From Thiobacillus sp. (lineage in GTDB: Bacteria; Pseudomonadota; Gammaproteobacteria; Burkholderiales; Thiobacillaceae), in contig JACKLQ010000002.1 of assembly GCA_024235835.1 (NCBI GenBank), positions 372,001-436,000 of the forward strand: 64,000 nucleotides of DNA, given 5' to 3'. The notes under the pieces are model-generated. The model was not told the origin of the DNA, did no database searches, and worked only from the letters and a program-made list of their open reading frames with translations. The translations under genes were made by a program, and so were the position numbers. Of this stretch, positions 28,467 through 37,627 are shown in pieces (position 1 is the stretch's first letter; each line of letters opens with the position of its first letter).

Positions 28467-28511
28467 GAAAGGGCTTCCGTGCAAGGCAGCGACATTGGAT
28501 GGCCCAGTGAC

Positions 28512-29303
28512 ATGTCCGTTATTCCGTTCTTAAGCATCCGCTTGTTTCCTACCCTATCCCTCATGGCCGGTCTGGCCCTGCTCACGGTGTTCTCCAGTGC
28601 CGTCGTCGCCGAGAGCCCGGAGCGCGGGGACAGCCTGGCGCGTGCCATCCTGGAAAAGTCAGACGCCATCCGCTTCCCCACGGAGGGCTTCCAGGTGGAC
28701 ATCAACATCACCAGCACGGCCCCGGAACAGGATGCGGAAGTCCGCAAGTACCGCGTCCTCTCCAAGGGCAACGACAATACCGTGGTGATGATACTGGAAC
28801 CCGCCTCGGAGCGGGGCCAGATCATGCTCATGAAGGGCCGCGACCTGTGGGTGTTCATGCCCAACGTCTCCCAGCCCATCCGCCTGGGCCTGGCCCAGCG
28901 TCTCACCGGCGAGGTGGCCAACGGCGACCTGGCCCGGGCCAACTTCAGCGGTGACTACAACCCGGCCCTGTTGCGCTCGGAAAGGGTGGGGGGCGAGGAT
29001 CACCACGTCCTGGAACTCATTGCCGTGGACCGGGGCGTGACCTACCACCGGGTGCTGCTCTGGGTGAACAAGGCCAACCACCGGCCCCGCAAGGCCGAGT
29101 TCTACTCCCTCTCCAACCGGCTCATGAAGACCTGCACCTATGAAAGCTTCCAGGAAATGGCCGGCCTGCGCCGCCCCACCCGGCTGGTCATGGAAGACGC
29201 GCTGCGGCCTGGCGAGGAGTCGGTGCTGGAATACAGCCACATGAAACTGCGGGACCTGCCGGACAAGGTCTTCTCCAAGGACTACCTGAAGAAGCTGCAG
29301 TAG
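28512..29303 (+). CDS. outer-membrane lipoprotein-sorting (LolA-like) protein
   Basis: Periplasmic carrier-like protein of 263 residues (COG2834 group). It has a signal peptide ending near VVAES, then a LolA/LppX-type half-barrel: GFQVDINITST, KYRVLSKGNDNTVVMIL, GRDLWVFMPNVSQPIRL, GDYNPALL, KAEFYSLSNRLMKTCTYESF. Such proteins commonly accompany MacB/LolC-E-like permeases and move lipid or lipoprotein across the periplasm. The reading frame stays open far upstream through the antisense of the ATPase gene; I place the start at the ATG that begins the signal peptide. It is probably functionally linked to the split ABC genes on both sides. Confidence 0.85.
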   Translation: MSVIPFLSIRLFPTLSLMAGLALLTVFSSAVVAESPERGDSLARAILEKSDAIRFPTEGFQVDINITSTAPEQDAEVRKYRVLSKGNDNTVVMILEPASERGQIMLMKGRDLWVFMPNVSQPIRLGLAQRLTGEVANGDLARANFSGDYNPALLRSERVGGEDHHVLELIAVDRGVTYHRVLLWVNKANHRPRKAEFYSLSNRLMKTCTYESFQEMAGLRRPTRLVMEDALRPGEESVLEYSHMKLRDLPDKVFSKDYLKKLQ

Positions 29304-29327
29304 CTTCGGCCGGCAAGCCAGGTCCCT

Positions 29328-30203
29328 TCAGGCAAAGGGGTCGTTCTTCAGGCCGCCCAGGCCAAAAAAGGTGCGCATGTCGTCCAGGTCCCGGCGGTAG
29401 CGGGACTTCAAATCACGCCGCATGGTCTTCAGCCGCAGGCGCAATGCCTCCGGCAGCGGCTTGTCCTTGCTCTTGACGATGACCAGGAAGGGGACCTTGA
29501 AGGTGGACACCAGCCGGGCCTCGTCGGCAAGGAAACGTTCGGTCAGGGCGGCGAACTCCTCTTTCAGGAAGGCCGCCCGCAGGGAACGCTCGTAGTCCAG
29601 GGAGAACAGGTGGGGCTGGTACCGGGCGTTCATGTAGGCGAAGAAAATCACCGACTTCAGGGACTTCAAGCGACCGAAGTCCGTCAGGTAGACCGCCCCG
29701 CCTGGCTTCAACACCCGGCGGACGGCGGCGAAGCACGCCTCCAGGTGCCCCAGGGTGGGCAGATGGTGCAGGGCCATGGTGCTGATCACCGCGTCCATGC
29801 TCCCGTCCGGGATGCCCGGCAACTGGGTGATGTCGCCCTCCCGGAACGAGACGTTGGTCAGCCCCAGGGCCCCCACGTGTTTTTCCGCGTTGGCCAGCAT
29901 GGTGGGGGACAGGTCCATCCCCGTGAACCGGGTGCCGGGATTGAATTCGGCGACCTGGGCCAACTGGGTGGCCGGTCCACAGCCCAGGTCCAGCACCTGG
30001 GCCCGGCCCTGGATCACCTGGCTGATGCGGGCGGAATGGAACAGGTAGGCCGCCGCCATGACCCCGTCGATGCGGCCGGCCTCGCCGTAGGCGGCCACCT
30101 GCTCCGGATCGTCCATGACCAGGTCGGGCTCGGGCTCCCTGGGCAGGGTGCGGTCCACGACCAGTTCGCGCAGGAAGGTGGGGATCAGGGCGGGATTGGG
30201 CAT
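29328..30203 (-). CDS. class I SAM-dependent methyltransferase
   Basis: Cytoplasmic methyltransferase of 291 residues. The SAM-binding motif I reads VLDLGCGPATQLA (~residue 70), followed by GMDLSPTMLANAEKHV (motif II acidic residue), ISTMALHHLP (motif IV) and RRVLKPGGAVYL (motif V/VI). The C-terminal third is basic and helical and does not identify a substrate. It lies beyond the terminator of the PEP-CTERM gene at 30274 and converges with the LolA-like gene. Its substrate cannot be read from sequence. Confidence 0.85.
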   Translation of the reverse strand: MPNPALIPTFLRELVVDRTLPREPEPDLVMDDPEQVAAYGEAGRIDGVMAAAYLFHSARISQVIQGRAQVLDLGCGPATQLAQVAEFNPGTRFTGMDLSPTMLANAEKHVGALGLTNVSFREGDITQLPGIPDGSMDAVISTMALHHLPTLGHLEACFAAVRRVLKPGGAVYLTDFGRLKSLKSVIFFAYMNARYQPHLFSLDYERSLRAAFLKEEFAALTERFLADEARLVSTFKVPFLVIVKSKDKPLPEALRLRLKTMRRDLKSRYRRDLDDMRTFFGLGGLKNDPFA

Positions 30204-30216
30204 GCCAGCTTTATAA

Positions 30217-30252
30217 ATGAAAAAAGCCCTGCCTGGTAGCCAGGCAGGGCTT
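30217..30252 (-). terminator. rho-independent terminator of the minus-strand PEP-CTERM gene
   Basis: A 13-bp stem AAGCCCTGCCTGG / CCAGGCAGGGCTT (30224-30236 and 30240-30252) with a 3-base loop. Read on the minus strand it is followed by a run of T residues. It lies 22 bases after the stop at 30274. Confidence 0.85.
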
Positions 30253-30273
30253 CTTGGAGCGCTTGACCCGGGA

Positions 30274-31134
30274 TCAGGCCTTGCGACGACGGGCCAGACC
30301 CAGACCCATCAGACCCAGGCCCAGCAGGCCCAGGGTGGCGGGCTCGGGAACGCGCTCCACGTTGACGGTGAAGTCAACGTTATCGAAGGAATCAAAGGGA
30401 GTAACCACACCTTCGGTTCCCAACAAGCTGCCGGAGCCGCATACATTAACGGGGCCCAATGCACCGCACCCGACCTTGTTAAAAGTCAGACCAGAATAAT
30501 TAGCCAAGATGCTCAAACCCGTATTGAACACGCCACCATTCAGGGGAGCATTCGTTTGGCCCACAACATCAATGTCATTTGTAAAAGAGGTCGAAGCCCA
30601 GAAGTCGCTTGCGGTCGCAAAGCCAAGGGTCATAAAGGGCGAGCCATTGGTAGCCGTAGCAATGCAGGAGGCCAAATCAGTACAAGTGGCATTATTTACC
30701 CGGGTGTAGTCAGGTGTTGCGTCCTCAAACATTGCAACCATGGCGCCCACACCGTAAGTAGCTTGGAAACTAGCGGTTGGTGCAAACAAATACTTATAAA
30801 CACCATCTGCTAGGCCAGGCGTAGCAGGAACAAGTTCTTGATATCCGACAACCACACCCTCAAAGAAACCAGTCAGTTCGTTGTTGCCACTGCCACCACC
30901 CAGGTAACGAGTTGCAAAACCGGTTTTTTCCAGAGTCTCAATCGTAAAGATACCTTGCAGGGTATCGCCCAACTCAAGCTTACGGTTGGTATTCAGGTCA
31001 CCAGAGAGCCACTCGGCGCTGTTGTCAGACAACTGCTGGAAACCATCAAAGAACTGGCTGGCTACGGTACCGGCTTGGGCCCCAGCTGCCAGGGACATCA
31101 TGGCGGTCAACGCCGCGAGTTTGAAGACTTTCAT
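30274..31134 (-). CDS. PEP-CTERM sorting-domain protein
   Basis: Secreted protein of 286 residues with a Sec signal (cleavage after AQA-G) and a textbook PEP-CTERM tail: VPEPATLGLLGLGLMGLGL followed by ARRRKA. The body is Thr/Asn/Gly-rich with two Cys pairs (TCTDLASC and GCGALGPVNVC) and matches no enzyme family I know; it may be of the PepA/flocculation type, but I cannot verify that. It has its own sigma-54 promoter, upstream dyad and terminator, so it is a single-gene PrsR-type unit. Codons in the middle of the gene look AT-richer than in its neighbours. Confidence 0.92.
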   Translation of the reverse strand: MKVFKLAALTAMMSLAAGAQAGTVASQFFDGFQQLSDNSAEWLSGDLNTNRKLELGDTLQGIFTIETLEKTGFATRYLGGGSGNNELTGFFEGVVVGYQELVPATPGLADGVYKYLFAPTASFQATYGVGAMVAMFEDATPDYTRVNNATCTDLASCIATATNGSPFMTLGFATASDFWASTSFTNDIDVVGQTNAPLNGGVFNTGLSILANYSGLTFNKVGCGALGPVNVCGSGSLLGTEGVVTPFDSFDNVDFTVNVERVPEPATLGLLGLGLMGLGLARRRKA

Positions 31135-31208
31135 TTTCTTTCCTTTCGTTACATTGATCTTTGCTGGAACCTACTTACCTGCTCCGCGTTTTATCGCAGT
31201 CCAGTTAA

Positions 31209-31224
31209 AGCAACCACCGTGCCA
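31209..31224 (-). promoter_or_regulatory. sigma-54 (-24/-12) promoter
   Basis: On the minus strand the sequence TGGCACGGTGGTTGCT is a full match to the RpoN consensus TGGCACG-N4-TTGCW. Transcription should start about 12 bases past the GC, leaving a leader of roughly 60 bases before the ATG at 31134. A near-consensus IHF site (TATCAATAAATCA on the plus strand, 31226-31238, one mismatch) directly abuts the -24 element. Confidence 0.9.
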
Positions 31225-31307
31225 ATATCAATAAATCATCGCAACGCCATGATTATTAATGGAATAAATTCCTCTGAAAAATCGGGCCGAGGATCAGAAG
31301 CCGGACT

Positions 31308-31324
31308 TGTAAAGCTTGCCGACA
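31308..31324 (-). promoter_or_regulatory. candidate PrsR enhancer dyad upstream of the 30274-31134 gene
   Basis: Read on the minus strand this is TGTC-N9-TACA, centred at 31316 and 92 bp upstream of the -24 box. It is the same pattern as at 22283 and 55790, preceded by GG as in the 22272 copy (GGTGTCGG in both). Confidence 0.6.
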
Positions 31325-31407
31325 CCTACAGGCGCTGGAAAAGGGAAGTACAACGCCGTCGGGCCGCGACAGGGAATTATGTTCCAGATGACCCGCAGGA
31401 GCCCCTG

Positions 31408-32481
31408 TCACGACGCAGCCAGATAGGACTCCAGGGCGGATCGGGCGCTGTGGATGGCCAGGGGTTTGGCATAACCCACCCTGAACAGCATGAGGGGCAC
31501 CCATCCCGGCGCCAGTTCCCGCCAGCCGTCAGCCAATGCGCTTTGCAGGTTGGGGGAAATGCACTCTGACGTTGCACCTTTCAGCCCATAGAGGGCTACG
31601 GCCGGCAGGGGCTGGAGCACCCGGCCCTGCTTCGTGGCCGTGAGCCAGACGCGCTGGAAAGTACGACCCGCCTTAAAGACGGACTGGTCGTCCGCCTCCT
31701 TCACGCCGATCATGCCCAGGTTGGGTGCCAACCAAGCCGGCAGTCCGCTGGCGCGCCAGCCCAGCATATGGTGGGTGCCGAAGAGATTGAGGGCGCGCAT
31801 CAGGGGCCAATGGCGCATGAGGGCGAAAAAGGGCCGCAGGGGCAGCTCCACTCCCAACGCCCCTGGGGGCAGCCCTTCCTCACAGGCATGGCTCCAGCCC
31901 TGGTCGAAGCGGATGGCAGAAAACAGTTCCGCATGCAGTTCGGCGTTGCGAAAGCGCTCCGTCTCGGCCTTCCTCATCAGGCCGATCACCTTTTTCCTCA
32001 ACCGGGGTTCGTCCATCCAAACCAGGTGATTGGACGGGGCGTTCGCCAGCTGAACCGAAAATTCGGCTTTTTCAGGCTCCGATAAGGCCGGACCGCGGAA
32101 AAGGACGCGGCGGTTGGTGTGCCGCAGGGGAATCATCGAACAGAGCGGATCCTCTGCCCGGCCATCCTGTGTGAATGTCACCTCCAGCAGGCAATCGGCC
32201 GGCGTCTGCCCGGGAAACAAGGTCACCGTAGCGGTGAGCCCGAAGCGGGTGGCGGCGATGGCCAGGTTCTCTGCCACCGCCCCGATGGACAACAGCAACA
32301 GGACCCGCTTGTAGCCCCCCTCGGCAGGCAGTTCCTGTTCCGTATGCTTTACCCGCAAGACATTTTGGGTCAATTCAAAACGGATGCGGTGCTGGTTGTC
32401 CGCGGAAGGCGCCAGCACGGCGCTTTCCAGGATGTACCTGAGCTGTTCCGGGTCCGGCAAACGCGAATCAGATGGGCTCAT
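31408..32481 (-). CDS. nitroreductase-family flavoprotein
   Basis: Predicted FMN-dependent nitroreductase-fold protein of 357 residues. N-terminal features fit the family: LRYILESAVLAPSADNQHRIRFEL, with the SADNQ/P segment that contacts FMN, followed by SIGAVAENLAIAATRFGL and the middle PLRHTNRR. The C-terminal third (KEADDQSVFKAGRTFQRVWLTATKQGRVLQPL) carries the second FMN-contact region. I start it at the ATG at 32481 (MSPSDSRLPD), which overlaps the acyltransferase gene by 14 bases; the longer open frame is out-of-frame acyltransferase. It is the last gene of a four-gene cluster with ThiF-like and two acyltransferase-like genes. Confidence 0.8.
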   Translation of the reverse strand: MSPSDSRLPDPEQLRYILESAVLAPSADNQHRIRFELTQNVLRVKHTEQELPAEGGYKRVLLLLSIGAVAENLAIAATRFGLTATVTLFPGQTPADCLLEVTFTQDGRAEDPLCSMIPLRHTNRRVLFRGPALSEPEKAEFSVQLANAPSNHLVWMDEPRLRKKVIGLMRKAETERFRNAELHAELFSAIRFDQGWSHACEEGLPPGALGVELPLRPFFALMRHWPLMRALNLFGTHHMLGWRASGLPAWLAPNLGMIGVKEADDQSVFKAGRTFQRVWLTATKQGRVLQPLPAVALYGLKGATSECISPNLQSALADGWRELAPGWVPLMLFRVGYAKPLAIHSARSALESYLAAS

Positions 32482-33232
32482 GCCCGACCCATTCCCCCCG
32501 GTTGGTGATGAGCTCCCAGACGGCGGGGCAGACCCTTTGGATGTTGGGCAGGGCTTCTTCCATGGTGCCCAGGCAGGGCGTGCGGTTGCCGTGGTAGTCC
32601 ACGTCCGGGCCGATGCGGTTGAAGATGACCCCGAACCGGCCCAGCAGCCTGAGCAGGGCCGGTTCCATGACGGCGTAGCACTGGGTGATGCCGTGGTCGT
32701 AGGCCATGTGCATGACTGCGGCGAACAGGCCGAGGGAGATATGGGGCAGGACCCGGCGCTCGTCCTCCTCGAAATACATGTCCACGTTCTCGGCCACGCC
32801 GGCCAGGGTGCCGGATTCGCCGATACGGCGCTTGAACACCTTGGACACCGCGAAGCGGGAGATCTCTCCCAGGCATGCACGCTCGGCCGCATCGGCCACG
32901 GGCCGGTCCAGCTGGCAATGGGACTCGATGGGATAGGGAGCGGAGATGTCCTGGGGGTCGGGCAGGATCAGGCGGGCCGTGGCGGCATAGACACCGGTGC
33001 GCCGATGCCTGACCAGATAATGGTCCGAACGCCGGTCGAACTCGTCCTCTTCCCAGCAGATACGGCCGTTGCCCGCCACATCCACGCAGATGCAGTCGTC
33101 CTCGTCCTCGAACCCCGTCTCCAGGACATAGACCTGGTAGCGCAACAGGTACACCTGCTTGCGCAGTTCCGCGCTATCCGCATGGACCAGTTCGAAATAA
33201 TCGTTGAAGGCCGAGACCAGATCCGGGCTCAA
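32468..33232 (-). CDS. PEP-CTERM/exosortase system-associated acyltransferase (TIGR03694-like)
   Basis: GNAT-fold protein of 254 residues resembling autoinducer synthases and FeeM. Family features are the N-terminal FNDYFELVHADSAELRKQVYLLRYQVYVLETGFE, the Arg and Glu positions equivalent to the autoinducer-synthase active site, and EISRFAVSKVFKRR in the middle. The family is reported only from genomes with exosortase systems. Here it lies between the ThiF-like gene (59 bases upstream) and the nitroreductase gene (overlap). The acyl product is unknown. Confidence 0.85.
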   Translation of the reverse strand: MSPDLVSAFNDYFELVHADSAELRKQVYLLRYQVYVLETGFEDEDDCICVDVAGNGRICWEEDEFDRRSDHYLVRHRRTGVYAATARLILPDPQDISAPYPIESHCQLDRPVADAAERACLGEISRFAVSKVFKRRIGESGTLAGVAENVDMYFEEDERRVLPHISLGLFAAVMHMAYDHGITQCYAVMEPALLRLLGRFGVIFNRIGPDVDYHGNRTPCLGTMEEALPNIQRVCPAVWELITNRGEWVGHEPI

Positions 33233-33291
33233 ACCATGTCTCCTCTTGGGGTGGCAAGCCAGTGTGCCACAGGTTCGATGCCTTGGACGAC

Positions 33292-34155
33292 TTATAGCCC
33301 CAGCATGTGCTTCGCCACGGCAATGGCCAGGCGGTTGAGCGGATTGGCGTTGCCGCCGGGCCGCCAGGTTCGGGCCAGCTTGTTGCGGTAGGCATCAAAC
33401 TGCATGCCGTGGGGTGCGGCCAGCACCGGCCCACGGCCCAGGAGGATCTTGAGGGCCTCGGTGCCCGCCACGCCGGCGCACAGGGAGCAGGCCATCACCG
33501 TGGAAGGCCCCCGCCGCTCGGCCAGGTTCACCCGGGAGCGGTCCGCCAGGTAATGGCGGTGCAAGGCGTTGGGGGCCAGCCCGATGAGAAAACGAATGGC
33601 CTTTTCCAGTTCGGGACACCCCTGGAGCTGGAAGTAGTCTTCAAAACCCATCCGCCCCGGCAGGAAATTCAGGAGGGCTGCGCTCATTCCCAGGGGCGCC
33701 ACGGTGATGGCCGGGATGCCATGGTCATGGCAATAGGCGAATACCTCCTCGCGTGCCTGGAAGGCGAAAAAATCCAGGCCGTCGACGTAAAGGTCCACCT
33801 GCGCAAAGAATTCGGCCAGGTTGGCCTGGGTCACGCCATCACGGAACCGCTTGATGTCAGCCTGGGGGTTGATCTCCAGGGCCATCTCGGCCAGGGCTTC
33901 CGCCTTGTGTCGGCCCAGGGCGCCCATGGAAGCGCCCGCCTGGCGGTTGAAATTGGCGAGTTCGAACTCGTCCAGGTCCGCGATATGGAAGTGCTGCACG
34001 CCCAGCCTGGCCAGGGTCAGCAGGTGGAAGCCGCCCACCCCCCCCATGCCCGCGATGGCAACCCGCTTGCCGCTGAGCAAATGCTGCTCGGCCTCGGTTA
34101 CCCAGCCAATATTGCGCGAAAAGGCGGTCGTGTAATCGAAAAGGCTGGAATCCAA
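33292..34155 (-). CDS. ThiF/MoeB/HesA-family adenylyltransferase-like protein
   Basis: E1-like protein of 287 residues. The nucleotide-binding loop is VAIAGMGGVGGFHLLTLARLG (~residues 31-51), followed by the conserved DLDEFELANFNRQ (metal and ATP contacts) and a candidate catalytic Cys in VMACSLCAGVAG near residue 225. The zinc-binding Cys pairs of MoeB are absent. Such proteins adenylate a carboxyl group, usually the C-terminus of a small ubiquitin-like carrier or peptide; no such partner gene is visible here. It starts 7 bases after the FeeM-like gene. The pairing with a nitroreductase gene mirrors the fused Rv1355c/MoeY-type proteins. Confidence 0.85.
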   Translation of the reverse strand: MDSSLFDYTTAFSRNIGWVTEAEQHLLSGKRVAIAGMGGVGGFHLLTLARLGVQHFHIADLDEFELANFNRQAGASMGALGRHKAEALAEMALEINPQADIKRFRDGVTQANLAEFFAQVDLYVDGLDFFAFQAREEVFAYCHDHGIPAITVAPLGMSAALLNFLPGRMGFEDYFQLQGCPELEKAIRFLIGLAPNALHRHYLADRSRVNLAERRGPSTVMACSLCAGVAGTEALKILLGRGPVLAAPHGMQFDAYRNKLARTWRPGGNANPLNRLAIAVAKHMLGL

Positions 34156-34162
34156 GTGGAAG

Positions 34163-34951
34163 TCATCCCTGCATCAGACGTTCCAGGATTCTGTCCTCTT
34201 CTGCCTTGGAAAGGAAATAGGGGAACAGCGAGCGTTCCTGCTTGGCCAGTTCGGGACGCCCGCCGAATTTGTCCACCATGTCCCGACCCCACTGGGTGTC
34301 CACTCTCAGCAGCACGGCCGGCGCGTTGACCCTGGAACACATGCGCTCCGTTCCCAGCACGTCAAACCCGAGCATGCGCTGATAGAACGAGACGTGGGAC
34401 GGATTCACCTCGATGACGATGTCGGTGTAGCCCCAGATGCGCTCCGCGTAGAGGAAGGCAATGTGGAACAGGCCCGCCAGGATGCGCTTGGACGTGCGCT
34501 TGTTGTCGATGGCCAGCTTGGTGAATTCACAGACCCGACGTCCGGCTCGGCGCAGCTCGTCGACCTCGGGTTTGTAAATTTCGTCGACAAGCAGGCCAGC
34601 TCCCGTGTCGAAGCCCAGACTCAGGGTGCCCATCATCTCGTCGCCCTTGTAGCTGGCAAGCGTGATGTTTTCCGGGCACACCTGCTTGTGGCTCAGGTCC
34701 CCCACGGAGAAGTAGCCCTTTTCTTCGTAGCGGCGCTCGACCAGGACCCGGGCAGCCGTGGAGCGGGAAGCGTCGTGGGCCAGGCGAATCTTGATGGTGT
34801 CCTGACGGACGGTTTCTTCATTGTGGGCGCGCAACGGTTCAGGCTTGCGCGGAACCAGTCCTGCATTCTGCAAGTGGCCCGGCGGGGGCACGACCACGAG
34901 GGTTTTTGCCCATCGCTGGCTGCCAGCACGCAACCTATCAAAGAAACCCAA
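34163..34951 (-). CDS. N-acyl amino acid synthase FeeM-like acyltransferase
   Basis: GNAT-like protein of 262 residues resembling the FeeM N-acyl amino acid synthase catalytic core. Typical segments are TIKIRLAHDASRSTAARVLVERRYEEKGYF, EIYKPEVDELRRAGRRVCEFTKLAID and YTDIVIEVNPSHVSFYQRMLGF, which includes the conserved E-N-P-H-V region. FeeM joins a fatty acyl chain from ACP to an amino acid. The start is a TTG at 34951, chosen because AGGAG lies 6 bases upstream; a TTG two codons earlier would touch that site. It is the first gene of the minus-strand cluster with the ThiF-like, acyltransferase and nitroreductase genes. Confidence 0.8.
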   Translation of the reverse strand: MGFFDRLRAGSQRWAKTLVVVPPPGHLQNAGLVPRKPEPLRAHNEETVRQDTIKIRLAHDASRSTAARVLVERRYEEKGYFSVGDLSHKQVCPENITLASYKGDEMMGTLSLGFDTGAGLLVDEIYKPEVDELRRAGRRVCEFTKLAIDNKRTSKRILAGLFHIAFLYAERIWGYTDIVIEVNPSHVSFYQRMLGFDVLGTERMCSRVNAPAVLLRVDTQWGRDMVDKFGGRPELAKQERSLFPYFLSKAEEDRILERLMQG

Positions 34952-35064
34952 AGTCAACTCCTGAGCATTAGCGAACGCTTATGAATGATACACAGACTTC
35001 ATTACACCGCCGGACGCTGAAGTGACGGATAACATCCCTTCAACGCTTCGATACAATCCACGCC

Positions 35065-35799
35065 ATGCCGACCGAACCTCTACCTACCCAGGGCAGCGAA
35101 CGATACCTGGTTCGCCACGCCCACGAGATAGAACGCATCCTCCGGGGCGTCATGGAATCCAAGTCCCCCATCGCCCTTTACGACACCAAAGGACGGGATT
35201 TCATCCTGTCCTCCATAGTGGCCCTGGACCCCCAGGAAGGTTCCCTTCAAGTAGAGCAAGGATCGAGCCAGATCCTCAACGAGCGCCTGCTGGAAAGCGG
35301 CCATGCCACCTGCGTCACCACCCTTGACCAGGTCCACATTCAGTTCACTGCCCAGGATATTCAACCCGCCCGGCTGGAGGAAGAACCCGTCTTCCGCTTT
35401 CCCATTCCCCGGGAGCTCCTGCGCCTGCAGCGCAGGGAGTACTACCGCCTCGGCACGTCCGTCATCAACCCCGTGCGCTGTGCCATCAACACGCCCCAGG
35501 GCTTCATTGATACCGTCGTTGTGGACATCAGCATAGGCGGGATGGGCATCCTCTCCTACGAAGGTGCCGGCTTGTTGCATCCCGGCGACAGCTATCAAGG
35601 CTGCCGCATCACGCTCCCCGGCACGGGCGAGTTCGCCATCAGCCTGACGGTGCGAAGCACCTTCGACCTCACCCTCAAGAACGGCCGGGTCACTCACCGG
35701 GCCGGCTGCCAGTTCATCGACCTGCACCCCAGCGTGGAGACGGAAATCCAGCGCTACATCAACCGCGTGGAGCGGGAAAGGCTGGCCCGTTACATCTGA
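35065..35799 (+). CDS. PilZ-domain c-di-GMP receptor, YcgR type
   Basis: Cytoplasmic c-di-GMP effector of 244 residues. It has an N-terminal YcgR/PilZN domain and a C-terminal PilZ domain with both binding motifs: RREYYRL (RxxxR, ~residue 126) and DISIGGMG (D/NxSxxG, ~residue 155). YcgR proteins act as flagellar or EPS brakes; the window also carries pilus and EPS genes. A -10-like TACAAT at 35052-35057 lies only 8 bases before the ATG, so the mRNA may be nearly leaderless. It converges with hemB across 6 bases. Confidence 0.9.
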   Translation: MPTEPLPTQGSERYLVRHAHEIERILRGVMESKSPIALYDTKGRDFILSSIVALDPQEGSLQVEQGSSQILNERLLESGHATCVTTLDQVHIQFTAQDIQPARLEEEPVFRFPIPRELLRLQRREYYRLGTSVINPVRCAINTPQGFIDTVVVDISIGGMGILSYEGAGLLHPGDSYQGCRITLPGTGEFAISLTVRSTFDLTLKNGRVTHRAGCQFIDLHPSVETEIQRYINRVERERLARYI

Positions 35800-35805
35800 C
35801 CCGGT

Positions 35806-36852
<1,047 letters not shown>

Positions 36853-36971
36853 TTACCAGGCAGGTGACAAGCTTACCGGGAACCATCGCCCAGGACATGA
36901 CGTCTATCAAGCCAGACGAGTGTCGTGAGACACAGCTTCCATCGTCTCCCGCTTCTCCTCCCTGAGCGGGT

Positions 36972-37033
36972 GCCTTAACGCAAGGTTAAGGCCTCTTCTA
37001 CCCGGCCTGATCCCCTTCGGCCGGGTTTTTTTT
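36972..37033 (+). terminator. two adjacent hairpins with a T-tract on the plus strand, overlapping the engB 3' end
   Basis: Hairpin 1 is GCCTTAAC-GCAAG-GTTAAGGC (36972-36992). Hairpin 2 is CCCGGCC / GGCCGGG (37001-37007 and 37019-37025), followed by eight T on the plus strand. The T-tract is the complement of the engB Lys-Lys-Asn codons. No annotated plus-strand gene ends here, so it either terminates an unannotated short RNA from the hemB-engB gap or blocks antisense transcription into engB. Confidence 0.4.
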
Positions 37034-37627
37034 GGGTGTCCCCAGCCATTGCCGCACCAAGGCCTCCGCCTCGTCCACACCCACCCGCTTCAGACTGGAG
37101 AACAGCTGCACGGAAGCAGGGAACCCGGCCTCCTGGAGGGCGGCACGTACCTTGAGCAGGGTTTGCTGGGCAGGTCCCCTGGACAGCTTGTCGCTCTTTG
37201 AAAGCAGCACGTGGACGGGCTTGCCCGAAGGCCTGAACCACTCCAGCAGGGACCAGTCCAGCTCAGTCAGGGGATGGCGGATGTCCATGATCAGCACCAA
37301 GCCCATGAGATGGGAACTGCGGGCCAGATAGCCGCCGATCAGGTCCTGCCACTGCATCTGCTGCTCCTTGGGGGCCTTGGCGAAGCCATAGCCCGGCAGA
37401 TCCACCAGGAACCGCCCGTCGGCAATACGGAAGAAATTGAGCAACTGGGTGCGCCCGGGCAGCTTGCTGACGAAGGCCAGCCGCTTGTGGTTGCAGAGGG
37501 TATTGATTGCGCTGGATTTGCCCGCGTTGGAGCGGCCCGCGAAGGCCACCTCGGCCAGGCTTTCCCGGGGCAGGTCACGGGCATTGGCGACGGAGATATG
37601 GAAAACGGCGTTAAGCACGGTTGGCAC
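36998..37627 (-). CDS. engB: ribosome biogenesis GTPase EngB/YsxC/YihA
   Basis: Small essential GTPase acting in large ribosomal subunit assembly. The 209-residue product has G1 GRSNAGKS (~residue 31), the G2 threonine in PGRTQLLNFF, G3 DLPGYGFA, G4 LSKSDKL and the family FSS segment near the C-terminus. The last codons overlap the plus-strand hairpin and T-tract at 37001-37033. It is divergent from the cytochrome c4 gene. Confidence 0.95.
   Translation of the reverse strand: MPTVLNAVFHISVANARDLPRESLAEVAFAGRSNAGKSSAINTLCNHKRLAFVSKLPGRTQLLNFFRIADGRFLVDLPGYGFAKAPKEQQMQWQDLIGGYLARSSHLMGLVLIMDIRHPLTELDWSLLEWFRPSGKPVHVLLSKSDKLSRGPAQQTLLKVRAALQEAGFPASVQLFSSLKRVGVDEAEALVRQWLGTPKKNPAEGDQAG

Noticed and set aside
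27651..28511. N-terminal extension of the LolA-like ORF
   Set aside because: This upstream part is antisense of the LolD-like ATPase; the signal peptide begins at the ATG at 28512.
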